Under the pieces are notes generated by a model. It did not search any database and had not been told where the DNA came from. It saw nothing but the letters and a program-made list of their open reading frames with translations. Made by a program: the position numbers and the translations under genes. This document shows positions 37,683 to 51,166 of a stretch of 64,000 nucleotides of DNA, piece after piece. The DNA comes from Torreya grandis. Its lineage: Eukaryota; Streptophyta; Pinopsida; Cupressales; Taxaceae. The DNA is taken from contig JARHVA010002128.1 of NCBI GenBank assembly GCA_037957365.1, positions 597,501-661,500 on the forward strand, given 5' to 3'. How positions within the stretch are numbered: the first letter of the stretch is position 1; every line of letters begins with the position of its first letter.

Positions 37683-38755
37683 GTATGAACATGGGGAGAA
37701 ACACCATCCTTTATCTAAGCATGATACACATGTTTTGACCTTTCTATGTGCTACATCCTTGAACTTTGATTGTGGGAAAAAATAAACCAAGAAATGGGAA
37801 CATTATCAAATAATGATGTGAACCTCCTCCAAGGTGGGAACATTTATCAACCACTTGGGAACATATCAACCATGTAAAGGGAACTATATCAACCAAATCT
37901 AGGAACATCAACAGAACTAATCAAGAAGTAGTGGGAACACACCTACCAATTAATTTTATCAAGAACATATCCTACTTTAGTACCGATGGTTTATATCTCC
38001 TATACTATCACACTTTTATGAGATTAAATTTGGAAATTCCATGAACAAAGATACACTTCTATTCTTATTTCACACTATAGAAAACAAGCTAAAAATAGAA
38101 AGGAAAGTGCCACTACTAAAAAATGGTACCCCATCTTTAGTGGCTAATGAGAGGTACAATTTTCTTCCATCTTCCTTTTTCCTCTAGCTTATAGTGTTAT
38201 TAAATTAGATAGCTAGATGGATCATGAAGCCTAACTTCATGTTAAAGGAGAAATTCCCCCCATAATGTGGATGTTGTGTATAATTAATAATGTGTCTAGT
38301 TACAAAAATAATATTTTTGAGAATTTTACTTTTGATGCTTTTTGACAACACAAAATGACTATATTTGGGAAAGATATCAAGTCAATAAAGGTGACAAAAA
38401 GTAATATTTAATTAATTTTGATCACAATTATATAATTACAATGGACACTTTTCAAGACTTGTGATGGACATATTTTTGATAAGATAATAAGATATTGTTT
38501 TGTCTTTGACTAAACTCTTAATTTTTACAATGAAAATAGTACTGATAATTGATGACAATTTAGACTAAAAACACACTAAATTTACTTTTGAAATTATACC
38601 TTTAATAATCTAAACACCTAAAACAAACTCTAAATATAATAAATTTAAAAATAATGACTTTTACACCTATTAAAAAATATTGAACTTATGACATGGGCTT
38701 TTCAATGTACAATGCCCATATAAAGGAGATTATTTAATTCAAAATTGACATGCAT

Positions 38756-38801
<46 letters not shown>

Positions 38802-39490
38802 TTTGACCTTCATGATACCATAAAACCTTTTTATAAATTTGAACAAGACAAACATTAATATGACAAATGCAGATAAACTATAAAAAAAAAATAATAAACA
38901 TAAAACATAAACATTTATGAAATACTATATTAAAAAAAACCACAACCCATATTTGAATAATTATGATGGAGAATTCAAGATGGATGGAAAACTTGAAATT
39001 GATTTGGTTTGTAATGCATGATAGTGGGCGAATAATAGGTGCAAACTTAGTTGTGTTGAGTTCAAGATGGAGTGAAATGGTGCAACATGGTGAGGAACAA
39101 TTTGATGTTGATGAATGAAACCATGATGCAAATCAAACTATTTTGATTGATTTATAGCTTACAAATTCAATTCATCATCCTTATTATAGCTAAATATGGT
39201 GGAGATGTAAAATCTGAGGCAGATGACTTGAGGAGTGGTGAGCTTCACTATGTTGATGATGTTGAAGCTGAGTTAGATCCATCTGGGTTTAAGGTCCATA
39301 AATGATGAAAACACTAATGAGAATCATGGGCATCATGAAGTTTATCAATGATGCATTATCTCCACCATGCATGGGTGTGCATGCTTACATGAATATGATA
39401 AATATCCAACACTTTCCATTGCACATATGTAAACTAAATTTATGAAATATATAAAGATCATAGGACTCTCATTGTTCACATGGTCAAGAC
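37683..39490 (-). other. Element F interior, non-coding
   Basis: About 1.8 kb with no gag or pol motif on either strand. It contains an AT microsatellite at 38764-38796 and is otherwise AT-rich single-copy-looking sequence. Confidence 0.7.
38764..38796. repeat. (AT)n microsatellite
   Basis: About 16 AT units in the interior of element F. Confidence 0.95.
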
Positions 39491-39510
39491 CATAGATGGC
39501 TATGATACCA
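39491..39510 (-). other. Element F primer-binding site (initiator tRNA-Met)
   Basis: Minus strand TGGTATCATAGCCATCTATG; the first twelve bases differ from the copia consensus TGGTATCAGAGC at one position. Two bases from the 5' LTR edge. Confidence 0.9.
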
Positions 39511-39512
39511 AA

Positions 39513-39831
39513 TAATAATTATGGTTTAGAATTACATAAATTGAATAAAAAAATAAATCCTTACATAAAATAAATAATAAACTTAAATAATACATTCTAT
39601 TCATGATGATAAATATAATGCAGGAGTATAATCTAAATATATCTATGAGCTTCTACAATATAAGAATCAAGGCTAATCCATAAACTCATAAATCTCTCCC
39701 AAGATTCTCTCTTATCCCTTTATTCTCTCTTAAACACCTATCTCTCTACATGATTTGTTCTCACAAATCACTCACACACATAATTATATTATTCTCATAA
39801 TAACTCATGCTCATACTAATATTTACTAACA
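39513..39831 (-). repeat. Element F 5' LTR
   Basis: Pairs with 37345-37670. Its minus-strand start TGTTAG lies at 39831. Confidence 0.87.
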
Positions 39832-42800
39832 TGACTATCACTAAACATTCATCAATACAACATCCTCAAAAAATTTCTTTGTAAGATATAAGCAGAAAAT
39901 CCAACTTGAATTCACTTCAATATACAAGTACAAGTCTCAATTTTGGAAGGTATTCACCATATAAAATGCATGGATCTATTTCAAAGCCAAAAGTGGCTGT
40001 TTAAATAGAATAATGGTGAAGAGATAGGGGAATAGTAGAGAAGGAGTGATAAGTGTCAAGCATGAGAGAAAAAGTTAAAAATAAATAAAAATTTATGAAA
40101 CAGTCTATCAGGTCTACCCTGTCATGTGTTGACCCCCTAGAGATGCTTTATCCTTCCAAGTGGCATAAGAATTACAACTTGGCTTGACACCTTGACTAAC
40201 ACATTAGAAATTTCCCTTATTTTCATGAAAGGAGTGATAAATGGGCCTTAAAACCATGAATTTTCCTTAAACTGATTTGAAAAAACTCATTAAACATCTA
40301 CCATGCCTTAAGAAACTCCTCCAATCTACCATTCCATTAGTTATATGCATAGGTGTCTTATAACTCTCTATTTTCCATGCCTATATTGATCCAAGTGGCC
40401 TAAAACTCAAGTGAATATTACTAAAATAATCCAAACTAGATGAATGGTCTTAAAATATGTTATCAGGTTTGAAACAAACCATTTTAGTTCTTATACCAAC
40501 TCCCAAGAACTTGTTTTCCTCCTTAAGCCTTCAATAAACCTTGTTTCCTTGTAGCCCTTTATTATTATAAATCTCATTATTTCAAAGTTTTAGGATTATA
40601 TTTATAAAATAAATTCATATTATAGTAACCTTAATGTCCTTACAACTCCATACCAAATTTAATCTTCAAACTCTAAGTGGAAGCCCATTTTTTACCTTCC
40701 TCTTCTACCAATTAGGCCTAATTACACCTCCTTTCTTTAGAAATATTTTACTACTCTAGACTTATTACACATGTGTTAAATCAACAAAAAACATTTTATT
40801 AACTTTAAATATTACATCACTAACCTCCATTCTAAATTTGGGGTCCTAAGAGCCTGTGGAGGTATGCAAACCAATAAATGGCCTTACCACTAGTCTCATT
40901 TTGAGCTTATTTGAGACTGTCTTGAGAATTGGGCCTAGTTTTATCATATAAATAATATAATATTAATTTTTTTAATATTTTAATAGATATAAAAAGTCCC
41001 ATATGATCTCATCCCATGATTGGGAAGCTATCTCCTTCTCAAAACACCTATAAACATAAAAACATATAAAAATAGGGTGTTTTTGGCAGTCCATACAGTA
41101 GTTCATACAAGTGAAATTCATGGGAAGAACCAAATTTTATTTATAAATAAAATTAAAAATGTTTTAGGATCAAATGGTGGCATTTGATGTGTATTTGAGA
41201 TCTTTTTCCCATGACTAGTCACTATTAGGGACACAAAGAGGTTATAAACCTGTTTGGGGTCTTAACGATTATTCATAAAAAATAGATCATTAAATGACCT
41301 ATTTATAATTTTAAAACCTTATTATTATACCCATTAAAATATTTAATAATTATTATAATCCCATGGAAAGTATGATAAATGGTGTGATAAGTTGAAGTTG
41401 CTTTTCAAATGGCTTGCTTAGCATTTTTGGGCTTCGAGAGAGATCTACTTTGAGTTCTAGGCCTTAAAAATCATTCCCAATACTATTAGAGGATAATAAA
41501 CCTCTATAAAAACCCTCTCAATTATTCCAAATGATTTTTAAGTATTCATTCCCCCTATATATAAATTTGGTATATTGATCAAGGCTATTAGGGTTTAAGC
41601 TTGCTCTCTCTTTACTAGCCCTTAAGGGCCTTGGAGTGAAAATTGAAGTTTATCTCCACCTAATAATGTATATATATATCTTATATGACTATTAAATATA
41701 ATTATAGTCCCTTCATTATTCTTTGTAACTTTTTTCATGCACTTGGAGCTCAAGTGGATGCCTAAGTCTCTTGACTGCCCTTTGCTAAAGAGTGGGCCTA
41801 GTCTGAGAAAAATTAGTGGATATGTCCACTATTGGTGTGGATTTATAATGAATAATTTTTTTTAATAAACTCATGATAACACTATGTACCAAATTTTAGG
41901 GTTTGGTGACACCTATAGAGGCCCCAAAACATCATTTTCCTTCATGACTAGTTATAGCATGTATGATGGTTGATTGATTATTTATGAGGTCTTGAAACCA
42001 GTTTGGATAAATATTTACTTTGTTTATATTTGGTTTAAATAATGACCTATGATATGTTATCAAATTTATGTGGACCTTTAAACATCTCAACCATCCCTAA
42101 TCCTTCATTCCTAATCCTTGAGACTAGTTTGTTGTCATGTGGCTTGTAGGTGTTCTAGGGTCATTGACTATGTATCAGGTTTAAGTTCTCACCACGAAAT
42201 CACTAACCTCAATTGGTATTTGATTTTTTTTTAATGTAAAAATAATTTTCAAAACCCTATTCAAATCTCTCTACTAAATCTCATTAAATGCACCTTAGAC
42301 TAGTCTTTGCTATGTAGCCTATAGGTGGTCTTAGAGACCATGACTACCTATTCTCATGAGTTTAGATCTCATTCTTCACATTCATAGCCATCCAAAATGT
42401 TCATGGAATTTTTTGACATCCCAAAATAGGTTTATAACCCTATCAAACACCTATGTTATTCTTCAATGGTTCATGAACTATCCTATCCATGTATGCCTAT
42501 AATTGGTGATAGAGATAAGACTATGTTATGACTATATACTTATGAAACCTAGACCTTACCTTATCACCTCAATGATACCTTAATTATTTTAGCTTAGGTG
42601 TAGTTATATTTGAGTTTTAAAACATCTTTCAAACATGTTTCATCTCTCGTTTAGGTTTGAAACCAATTTATCCCCCTTATAGCCATCTGTAGGTGATCAC
42701 TAAGATTATTGATTGTGTTAAGGTTTTAAAACTAGTCTCTTCTCACTTACCATTTATCTTGAACATGTACAAACCAAAATATTTAATGCTATCAAGGTCT

Positions 42801-44911
42801 TATAGAGCTTAAGACAAGGTCTCAAGTCACTTTCAATTCACCCTAGTAACTTATATGGACTTTACTATAGATGAAGATTTATTGTGTTGACTCAATTCAC
42901 TATCACCTTCCACTTACAAGTTACCTAGTGGTTTCAAGTTTATCCCAATACTATATGGTTATAATTAAGTTTAGGCTTTTTAGGCTTAAGAATTTCTTTG
43001 TATTATTTTGACATTGGTTTTGGTCCAAGTTGTAGACCTACAAGATAAGGGCCTATAGGTCATTATGGACTATTTAGGTTCACATAGGCACTTTCAAGCT
43101 CTTTTGGGTTATTAAACTGATCAAACTTGTCAAACCCTTAAACACATATTCTTAACACTTCTCAATGTATCACAAAGATCAAGATCATGCATTTCATCTT
43201 TAATTCACACTAGAAAATTTTATAGACTTGTAGGTGCTTATGGATTTATGCACACTTTTGAAATAAACTCTCTTATTTCTAAACAACTTGCATTGCATTA
43301 ATTTGCCTTGATAAGCTTGTATCCTCTAGTTTTTTTTAACAGTCATGGAAACTTGTTGCCAAACATTATTCACTCCTTCACACCTATCCTTTGGGTGTAT
43401 AGACTGTGGATTCTTAAGCCTTGAAAATGGAGTTTCCTAATGATGCATCATGATTTTGATGAGATTTTTGAGTTTGATTGAGGTTTCACTTACCTCCCCA
43501 TGTTATCCAAATATTCTTAATAGGGATTTGAATCCCTAAACACATGTTGATAGAATTTCAATCTTGTAAGTGCTTAAAACACTTCATGAACTTTCTCAAC
43601 ATATAAGTTGGATAATTTTACCCATTCTTCAACAAAATAGTATCTCAAAAGTGTCTCTCTTGTTTGGATAATGATGTTACTTATTTATTTTTAAACCAAA
43701 ATGAAGTTCAGACTTGGAAATATCATCCAAGTCTCTCAAGAAGCAAGTCACTTAGAGATTATGGAGAAAGAGATTCATTTAAAAAAAATGAATTCCATGT
43801 ATTTTAAGGATCTTCCATGAGTGATGGGGTTTTATAAACTTTTCAGAGTGACCATCATGAAGAGAAAACCAAACTTGCAGTAGGATTCACTGGAATAACG
43901 TGTATATTAAGACCTTCTTCCCTCAAGTGAAAGTAATTCATAGATATGATTCAAATGATAAAAAAACCATGAAAATTATATCCAAGACCTCTATAAACAA
44001 CCCTAAAAATAATTTCTCTCCATATATTTTTAATCTAGAGAAATAGGTGCAATAATAGACCCCTCTAAATGAATAGGCCATAATGACCGATTGTCACTAT
44101 TAGAAATTATTCATAAATAATATGACATAATTATGAAATCCAATGCCACTAATTTTAATCTCATTATTACCCCTAACAATGGATAAAATTTTATCTCCTA
44201 ATTATCTCTCTCTCCTAGCTGTACCATCTATTTTAATTTTGCCTTTCTAAGCTTGTGAAGGTAGTGATGGAGGAGAAAAGGTGTATAGAGTATTATTTTG
44301 ACTTAAAAATTGGTAAAATATTTGTAAATTATGTGAGGGAGACAAAATACACTTAAAACCCATTTCCAACTAACAACTAATCCTCTAATGTTGTATAAGT
44401 GCCCAAAAGTGATTGAAAATGCCATTTTTTCTATTTGGGAGGTTGAAACTACAAGTTTTTTAGTACTTGAATAAAATTGAACATTATCTAACCCCTCTCT
44501 AACACTAGGTTCATTTTCAAGTCCTTTGAAACTTCTCTTATTGAAGTGGTATGCACCATTCCTCTATATGGGCCAAAAGGTGGCCAAATTGTGATTTTTT
44601 GGACATTAGAGTCAAATAAAGGTTAGAGCATGATAAGATGACATTAATGACATTAAAATATATATTTTAATGACTTTGAACTATATTAAACCTTTGAACA
44701 AGTTTGACATAAAAAGACTTTGTAATTTATCTCTTGGACTAGACAAGTTTTGAGAAGACCAGAACTTTGACAAGGCTAAGGAAGGGAAAACATGACCATA
44801 TGGAACTCTCTAGGACCATGTAGACCATGGATAACCCATATGAATATCCTATGAAGTATTAAATTTATAAGGGTTGAATTATTTTGAGTTGGGGTGAAAA
44901 TTTGGTCAATA
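39832..44911 (-). repeat. Element A 5' LTR, second segment
   Basis: Aligns with about 3146-8780. It ends GGTCAATA at 44911, followed by the AGAAC target duplication. The CT tract equivalent to 7974-8083 is short here. TGTAGGTG and CCTATAGGTG-type motifs occur near 42136, 42312, 42687, 43037 and 43226. No gene is visible. Confidence 0.88.
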
Positions 44912-45325
44912 AGAACATTTGAGCTCACCACTATTCTTGAGTGAGTTATAACTAAGGTGGAATTACCCCTAAGAATAAGTTGTGGAACAACCAGGATGAG
45001 ATAGTCTAGTTAAAGGCGAGGCCAGTGGGGCCTTGGGTATGGGAGAGAGAGGTATGGGGAAATAATCAACAAGATGTTTCTATTGAGGTTAGAGGAGCCA
45101 TTGAGACTTGTGGCAGACATGAGACTGGAGCAGAAGGCATTTGGACTAAAGACAGAGTATGGGTTGCCTTCTATTTATTCTTTGTCATCTTTCCTAGGTC
45201 ATCTTTGGGTAATGTAGTGGATGGTCTAGATAGGATGGTAGGAGATATAGGGGATGATGGTATAGGACTTGGATTTGTGAAGGGAAGCATCAGGATAATT
45301 CAAGTGGGGACTATTGTACCCAACA
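44912..45325 (-). repeat. Element B 3' LTR, inner segment
   Basis: The inner 0.4 kb of B's 3' LTR, between A's target duplication and the polypurine tract. In reading direction it starts TGTTGGGTAC at 45325. The partner in the 5' LTR lies beyond the window, so this piece is assigned by continuity and by the tract beside it. A minus-strand frame with Pro/Ser-rich pieces (MPSAPVSCLPQVSMAPLTSI) can be read and may belong to the protein-like tract at 1506-2270. Confidence 0.75.
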
Positions 45326-45340
45326 CCCCCCTTTTTTCCT
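45326..45340 (-). other. Element B polypurine tract
   Basis: Minus strand AGGAAAAAAGGGGGG followed at once by TGTTGGG. All 15 bases are purines: the best such tract in the window. It fixes the 3' LTR start and separates LTR from interior. Confidence 0.88.
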
Positions 45341-45790
45341 CAAAGGAAATGGGGACCCACCTTTTTGAAATTTGATCTTAATGAGGAATCATTTTCATAT
45401 GTTTATATAAAGTTTGGGAAATCTGGGAATTTTCACTTTTTTGGTGGATGGTATCAGCATTATGATTATTATGTTTATGATACTAACTTGTGTAATATAG
45501 ATGAATTTTTCAAGCTAATTCCCTTTGATTTCATGCAAAACTATCTTTTGGATATATTTTTTTGGGAAATTTTTGGTCCTACTTCCTTTGGGCTTATTCT
45601 TTTGGAAGCGTCATTTTATTAGAGAAATTATTTTAGGCTTCTTGTCTAAAATAATTTTCCTAATAGAATTCAGCCTATAAACCTTTGGCCGTAAGGGATT
45701 TTGGATCACATACATTTTCTCCAAAATAAATTCATGATGAATTATCCATTTGACCCTCTCTAACTTATCCTTCAAAACTTTTGGAATGAA
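45341..45790. other. Element B non-coding stretch before the repeat field
   Basis: AT-rich. A plus-strand frame is open to 45622, but it starts inside the LTR, crosses the polypurine tract and has no motif, so I do not call it a gene. Confidence 0.5.
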
Positions 45791-46985
45791 CCTCAAGTGT
45801 ATAGAAGTACCCTTCAGGAATTTTGAAAGTGCCCTTTAGCCTTTATAAAGTAGACCCTTCAAGAAAATTTTGCCCTAAATTAGACCCTTTGGCTTCCTTC
45901 CACATACCCTTTGAGACCCTCCCAACTAGCCCTTCAACCTTTTTGAACTAAACCATTTAACCCTTCTTGACCATTTCTTTTAGGGCACATACCCTTCAAT
46001 TTTGTGCAACCTACCCTTTGGCATTTTTGAATTTCCTTTAGATATTTTTCAAGTGCACTTTCTATACCAACCTACCCTCTAGGCTTTTTAGGAGTGTCCT
46101 TCAAAAGAATTGTTATGGCCTTTTACCCATTAAAATTCATTTAGCATTTTTTTGCAATTTCCCTTTGCCCTTTTCTTCAAAACTTTTGTTCCATGCATTT
46201 GCTAATTCCTTCAAACATTTTTTCTAAAATAAATACCCCTAAGTAAATCCTTTGGGACATTTTAAAAGTATCCTTTTACCTAAACCATTTCCTTTAGACT
46301 TATTATTTTATACCTTTTTTCTGATGCACAATCCCTAAAATAATTCCTTTGAAGGGCACCTACCATTTGGATTTGGTGAAACCTACCCTACCAAATCTTT
46401 ATCCTAAGTTGTGTGAAATTTTACAAGTGGCTACATACTATTTGGATCTTTTGAAAAGGACCCTTCAGCCTTTATGGAATATCTAAGTGCCTTTTTATGA
46501 CATAGCCTTTTGGACTTTCATCTCGAGACCTTCTGTTATAGCCATTTCGTTCAAAATTCTATTTTTGGAATTTTGTTTAATGAAAAATCCCCAAAAGAAT
46601 TCATCAAAAGGGCACATTAATTTTGGACTTCTTGAACCTACCTTCTAAGTTAAAGGCACATACCCATCAAGTTTTACCAAACTTACCCTTTGGGACCTTT
46701 GAATTAACCCTTAGCTATATGAAAGTGCCCTTCAAAAATCAAAGGCACCCTTTAACCCTCTAAACTACCCTTTAGGAATTTCAAAAGTGCCCTTCAAAAA
46801 TCAAAGATACCCTTTAGCCCTTTAAACTACCATTTGGGAATTCGAAAGTGCCCTTTGACATTTATGAAGTAGACCCTTCAAGAATTTTATCATGGACAAA
46901 ATGCCCTAATAAGTCAACCCTTTAGACTGAAATTACCCTTTGAGAAGTTTGGAAATGCTCTTTGGCCTTGAATTATCCCTTTAAG
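45791..46985. repeat. Degenerate tandem-repeat field with CCCTT words
   Basis: About 1.2 kb in which CCCTT or ACCCTTT recurs every few tens of bases. A clear local array lies at 46721-46850: two units of 61-62 bp beginning GAAAGTGCCCTTCAAAAATC (46721, 46783) and the start of a third (46844). The stretch AAGTAGACCCTTCAAGAA occurs at both ends of the field (45851 and 46866), suggesting an older, longer unit. It lies just inside B's 3' LTR, where Tat/Ogre elements are known to carry variable tandem repeats. Confidence 0.75.
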
Positions 46986-47511
46986 ATAATTGTTTCAAGA
47001 CATCTACATGATTAAAAGAATCTTTTGCAATAATTACTATGGACACTTTGTCTGAAATAATTCCATCAAAGGAATTATCCATGAACATTGACCTGAAAGC
47101 ACCTTTTTGACACTATGCTCCTAAGTTATTTATTAAAAAAAACATTATTGAAATTATGCCATACTTAACAAAAAATATAAAATACTTCTTATTTAATAAA
47201 TGCTAAAAGCCCCTGCCAACCCAAGATAACAAAATTGAAAAATGAACATTGCATATTTAATATCACATCATCTAGTATTCAATGCAGGATCTTATATAGA
47301 TTATATGCAACCATTAAAGACATAATTTGCATTCAAGATATCTTGAGATCAAATCATATTCATTTTTAAATAGTGACTGAGAGCCCTAGTTTCTAATTTA
47401 AAGAGTATACAACAAACAACAATCAAGCTAGAGCCGAGTCAATATGCACAAATATACAAGTATACATAAGACATAGTATGTTAAATAAGATACAAGCAGA
47501 AACATGTAGCT
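46986..47511. other. Element B spacer upstream of the antisense ORF
   Basis: AT-rich, no ORF. If the plus-strand ORF at 47512 has its own promoter it should be here; TATACAAGTATACATAAG near 47451-47469 is TATA-like but not specific. Confidence 0.4.
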
Positions 47512-50500
47512 ATGGCTTCCTCATCTAGGTCATCCTAAGTAAATATTACCCCATATGCATTCTCAACCAAGGAATCTATATAATTCAAAGATACCATCTT
47601 TGATGTAGAGGTGTTTGAAGATAAGTATCACAATTATTCACAGCTCTAGGATGTAATTGACTCAATTGACATGTTTTCATTAGATGATGAAATTGTACTA
47701 TCAAAAAGGCTATTAATTCAAATATTGCACTTTTCCATTAAAAAAACTAGAGGTCATGCCATGTATATACTTGCTCAAGGATTTAGTCTTTGCTGGTAAA
47801 ATATCATAGGATGCATACTTGTTGCATTCTCATGGAGATACAATGGTCACATGCATCTCTAGAAGTGACTTTTAGAGTATCTCTATCTCAACATATTAGA
47901 CACCTATTATGATAAACATGCCTAGGTATAATTTATTATAGAAACCTTAATCCTATATGTTCTCTCCTCATGGTTGCTCTTGGGGTAGTCTATCACCTGG
48001 AAAAGAACAAATATGAAGGGGGAAATTTTGATCGATAAATTTAGAATGGGAATCTAGATAAGTATAACCTTACTCAATAGATTATATGGGATGCCCAACA
48101 TACATTTTGTAAACTTAGATTGGGTGAAATTACTATACATAATGCTATCACAGGATGTTTATTATGCCTTGGAGGAGGTGATTAGTTTGAGAATAAGAGA
48201 GCAGATTATATATAAAGATAAATTTCCCACCCCCATAGGAGACATTTTATGATGTCATTTTTGGTCGATACAGTCACGAGTAGATGTTATAAGGACTTGG
48301 GTAATCTATGGGCTTTGACCATATATTTCATATAAAATAGAATCTATGATCATTTTCAATTCATGCACATATATGCTTATTAGAATCACATGGTTAGGAT
48401 ATGAGAGCATGTTTATCCATAGGTATGGAAAGCCATTCATGACTCACCAATGCCTCAGTTGGGAATTTTTTTTTGGAAGAACTTGATTAGAAAGGGAGAC
48501 TAATTATTGTACCCAAACATTACTATTATCATGATCTGGGGGAATAAGGTCAAACCCTTATGTTTCCTGAGGTATGTACCTGATAAGTTGGTAGAACAAG
48601 AGATTGCTTTCCAATTATGAAATAACATTGAGGAAGACTTAGATAGGTAGAAGAAAGGATTATTATTTGGAAGCCTAATTTTAATTGGCAGGATGGTCTA
48701 CTAAATAAGGCAATAACTTGGAGATGTTAGAGGCAAGAGGAATCATTGTCTTCCCTACAATGGAACATATATATTTAGAACCCCATAGGTAAATACAATA
48801 ACACCTCTATGGCTTCAATGTTCCTTATTTCCATCAACCTTATTGTTATAAATTTCACTTTATGAATTATAAGATGGATTAAGAGGTGTTAGATCAAGCA
48901 CAAATTATTGGATTATAGGAGGATCACTTGAAAATGATCCAAGTTGAGTCTTCTATTTCAAATAAGGAACTATATAGGAGAAGATCTCTCTTTAAAGGAT
49001 GGTAGCATTCATATTTTTAGATAGGCCAATCTAGAGAGCAAGAAGATTCCTCATCTAAAGGACTTCCATTGAAATTGAAATTATTCAAGAAAGAGCCTAG
49101 GCTCTTTGATCATAGTACATAGAGTGGAGTAGAAAGGGGAGATCCAATCAACTTGGACTCTAATGAGGAAGAGGATTAGATGCAAGAGAACCTACTACTA
49201 ACATTTTTAAAGTTCCTATAGCCACCCATATGTGTCTATTGTTTCATCTAATGGGGTGGTTACTTCACAAGTAATAACATATAATTCCCAAGGCTTGCCT
49301 ATTTAAGAAAAGACCCCTTTCATCTATACCAAAAATCCCAAGACTCCTAAAATTAGCCCCATAATGCATACATCTCAAGGCTCACCTATTCCACCCCCAA
49401 GCTCACAACTAAGTGGAGGGGATGAAGTCATCATGAAGGACCTAATAAATTATTCAGATGAGGAGGCTAAGTTGGAAGAGGCCAAGTATTTAAGCCTTTA
49501 AGGGACCCCATTGAACTTCAACTTCAATGTACTCAGACCTTCTCTACTTTTCCCTTAGTTTTAATTTTCATTATTGATTCAACACCTATCTCTTCTATGG
49601 AAGTTATCTCTACCTTGTCCATTCCTTCCATTTCCATAACCACCATTGATCCCTCCACTATCACTACCATACTATTTCCCATGACCATTCCCTTTGTACC
49701 TACTTATACTTCCACTGTGAGAATTCATAAAATAAGAAGGAAACCAAGAAGGTGTAGACTACTATAGACACTCCACAACTTCATGTCTAATCTACATAAC
49801 TCTCCTTTCCACTCCCCACTTCGACTTCTATAGAAGAAACCATGGTAGTGAGCACACAAAGGGGAAGGAAGGTAAAACCTCACATTGTTGTAGTCCACCA
49901 GTTTGAGGAGTGGACTAGTTGAAAATAATATGGCTTTCCTTTCCTAATTTATTTACCAAGGCCAATAAGAAATAGAGGAGAGAAGAAGAGGAGGCTAAGT
50001 AATAAATTATTTTTAAGACTCCTGAGACACCCCTAAATATTATCCCTTGGGTTATGTATTTGAGGACATGGATGCTAGCTTATAAGGTCACTAAGCTTCC
50101 ATCCATGTCCACTTTTTTTGACCCCTCAATTGGTTCAATATAAAGATTTAATAAGATAAAGGGAGTGAGTATCATCCTTGAAGAATGATAGTTGGTGTTC
50201 TCCCTCACTAAGAGGTAGAACATGTAGCCAAGGGATTCTATATTTGAAGAAAATATTTTATACCTAGTTTAATCACACAAGGATGTGGTGGTGGCCATCT
50301 ATTAAGGTAAAGAGTTATCTTGGAAGGAGATAGAGGAGTAAGTGTAGGAATTATGGACATAAATTGAGTAGCTTAAAGAACAATCCATTACAATGCATGT
50401 TCCTATAAGTATCAAAGTTGAGATAAGGGAGGTCACTTCGAAATTCTATAATGATCTAGAGGCCATGAAATTCATGAAGGTTGAGATGGCACCTCACATG

Positions 50501-51166
50501 AGCTAAGAAAATAAACTCTATGGATCCTTGGCTTAGGATAGTACCATGATTAAGATGCTAGTTTCTTATATAGGCAACTCATTATACAACCATCTTTATC
50601 TAATGACTACATTTGAGGAATCCAATGACCTGAACCTAGTTTTTATTAGACATGAAGTGGTCAAGGAGTGGTTTAAGGTAGTTTCAACCTTAATACTAGA
50701 TTACCAAGCACATGAGGCCCAAATATTCCAAATTTTAAATGAGTTAAAATTATCTAAAGAAAATTATTCTATAGGTAAATTGATTAGTAAAATCAATTTT
50801 GACAAAATTGTCTAGGAGGCCACTGATAACTTCAAATAAAGCATACAAGGCTTGGCAGTGAAAACTATAGAATCAGAGTTAAGCAAGGTCAGAAAGAAGG
50901 TTACTAAAGTTGAGATTTTTAGGGGTAAGTTTTAGATAACTAAAGATGAACATGAAAGACTCTTCAAATAAACTACGAGACTTCATTGACCTTCACTACT
51001 TAAACTAGATATGATTCATCAACAACATGAGGTGGCACAAAAAGTCTATAAGGAGAATGAGGAAAATAATAATCAAGTTTCTGGTAGTGGAGCTACATCT
51101 TCAATTTATACTCCAAATTATACTCTTATTAAAGCCCATGTAGCACTCCAGATGACACAACCTTAG
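47512..51166 (+). pseudogene. Element B antisense extra ORF, about 1,200 codons
   Basis: Plus strand, opposite to B's gag-pol. From an ATG at 47512 (MASSSRSS) the translation stays protein-like for 3.65 kb with scattered stops and at least one frameshift. The N-terminal third includes EVFEDKYHNYSQL, IDSIDMFSLDDEIVLSKRLL, YGMPNIHFVNLDWVKLLY, ALEEVISLRIREQIIYKDKF and PYISYKIESMIIFNSCTYML. A Pro/Ser/Thr-rich middle part (about 49500-49850) is followed by a basic patch (RIHKIRRKPRR). The C-terminus (50380-51166) is helical and coiled-coil-like, with the open stretch 50546-50815 (HEVVKEWFKVVSTLILDYQA) and TIESELSKVRKKVTKVEIF. It ends QMTQP-stop. No catalytic motif is seen. Extra antisense ORFs between pol and the 3' LTR have been reported in the plant Tat lineage, and this fits in place and strand. 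Function unknown. Confidence 0.65.

Larger units (their letters stand above)
37345..39831 (-). mobile_element. Element F: small copia-type non-autonomous retrotransposon
   Basis: Direct repeats 37345-37670 and 39513-39831 (326 and 319 bp) flank 1,842 bp with no ORF of note. Beside the right LTR the minus strand reads TGGTATCATAGCC, an initiator tRNA-Met primer site; beside the left LTR it reads TAAGGAAGGGAA, a polypurine tract. So it lies on the minus strand with copia-type signals but no proteins, and would need a copia helper (D's family has the same primer type). Flanks TGAGT and TGACT (39832-39836) agree at four of five bases. Total 2,487 bp. The gap it makes in A's LTR is clear from comparison with 3140-3160. 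Confidence 0.88.

Noticed and set aside
45025..45622. Two plus-strand frames of 116 and 102 codons
   Set aside because: They run across B's 3' LTR edge and the polypurine tract on the opposite strand and show no conserved motif, so chance is the simpler explanation.
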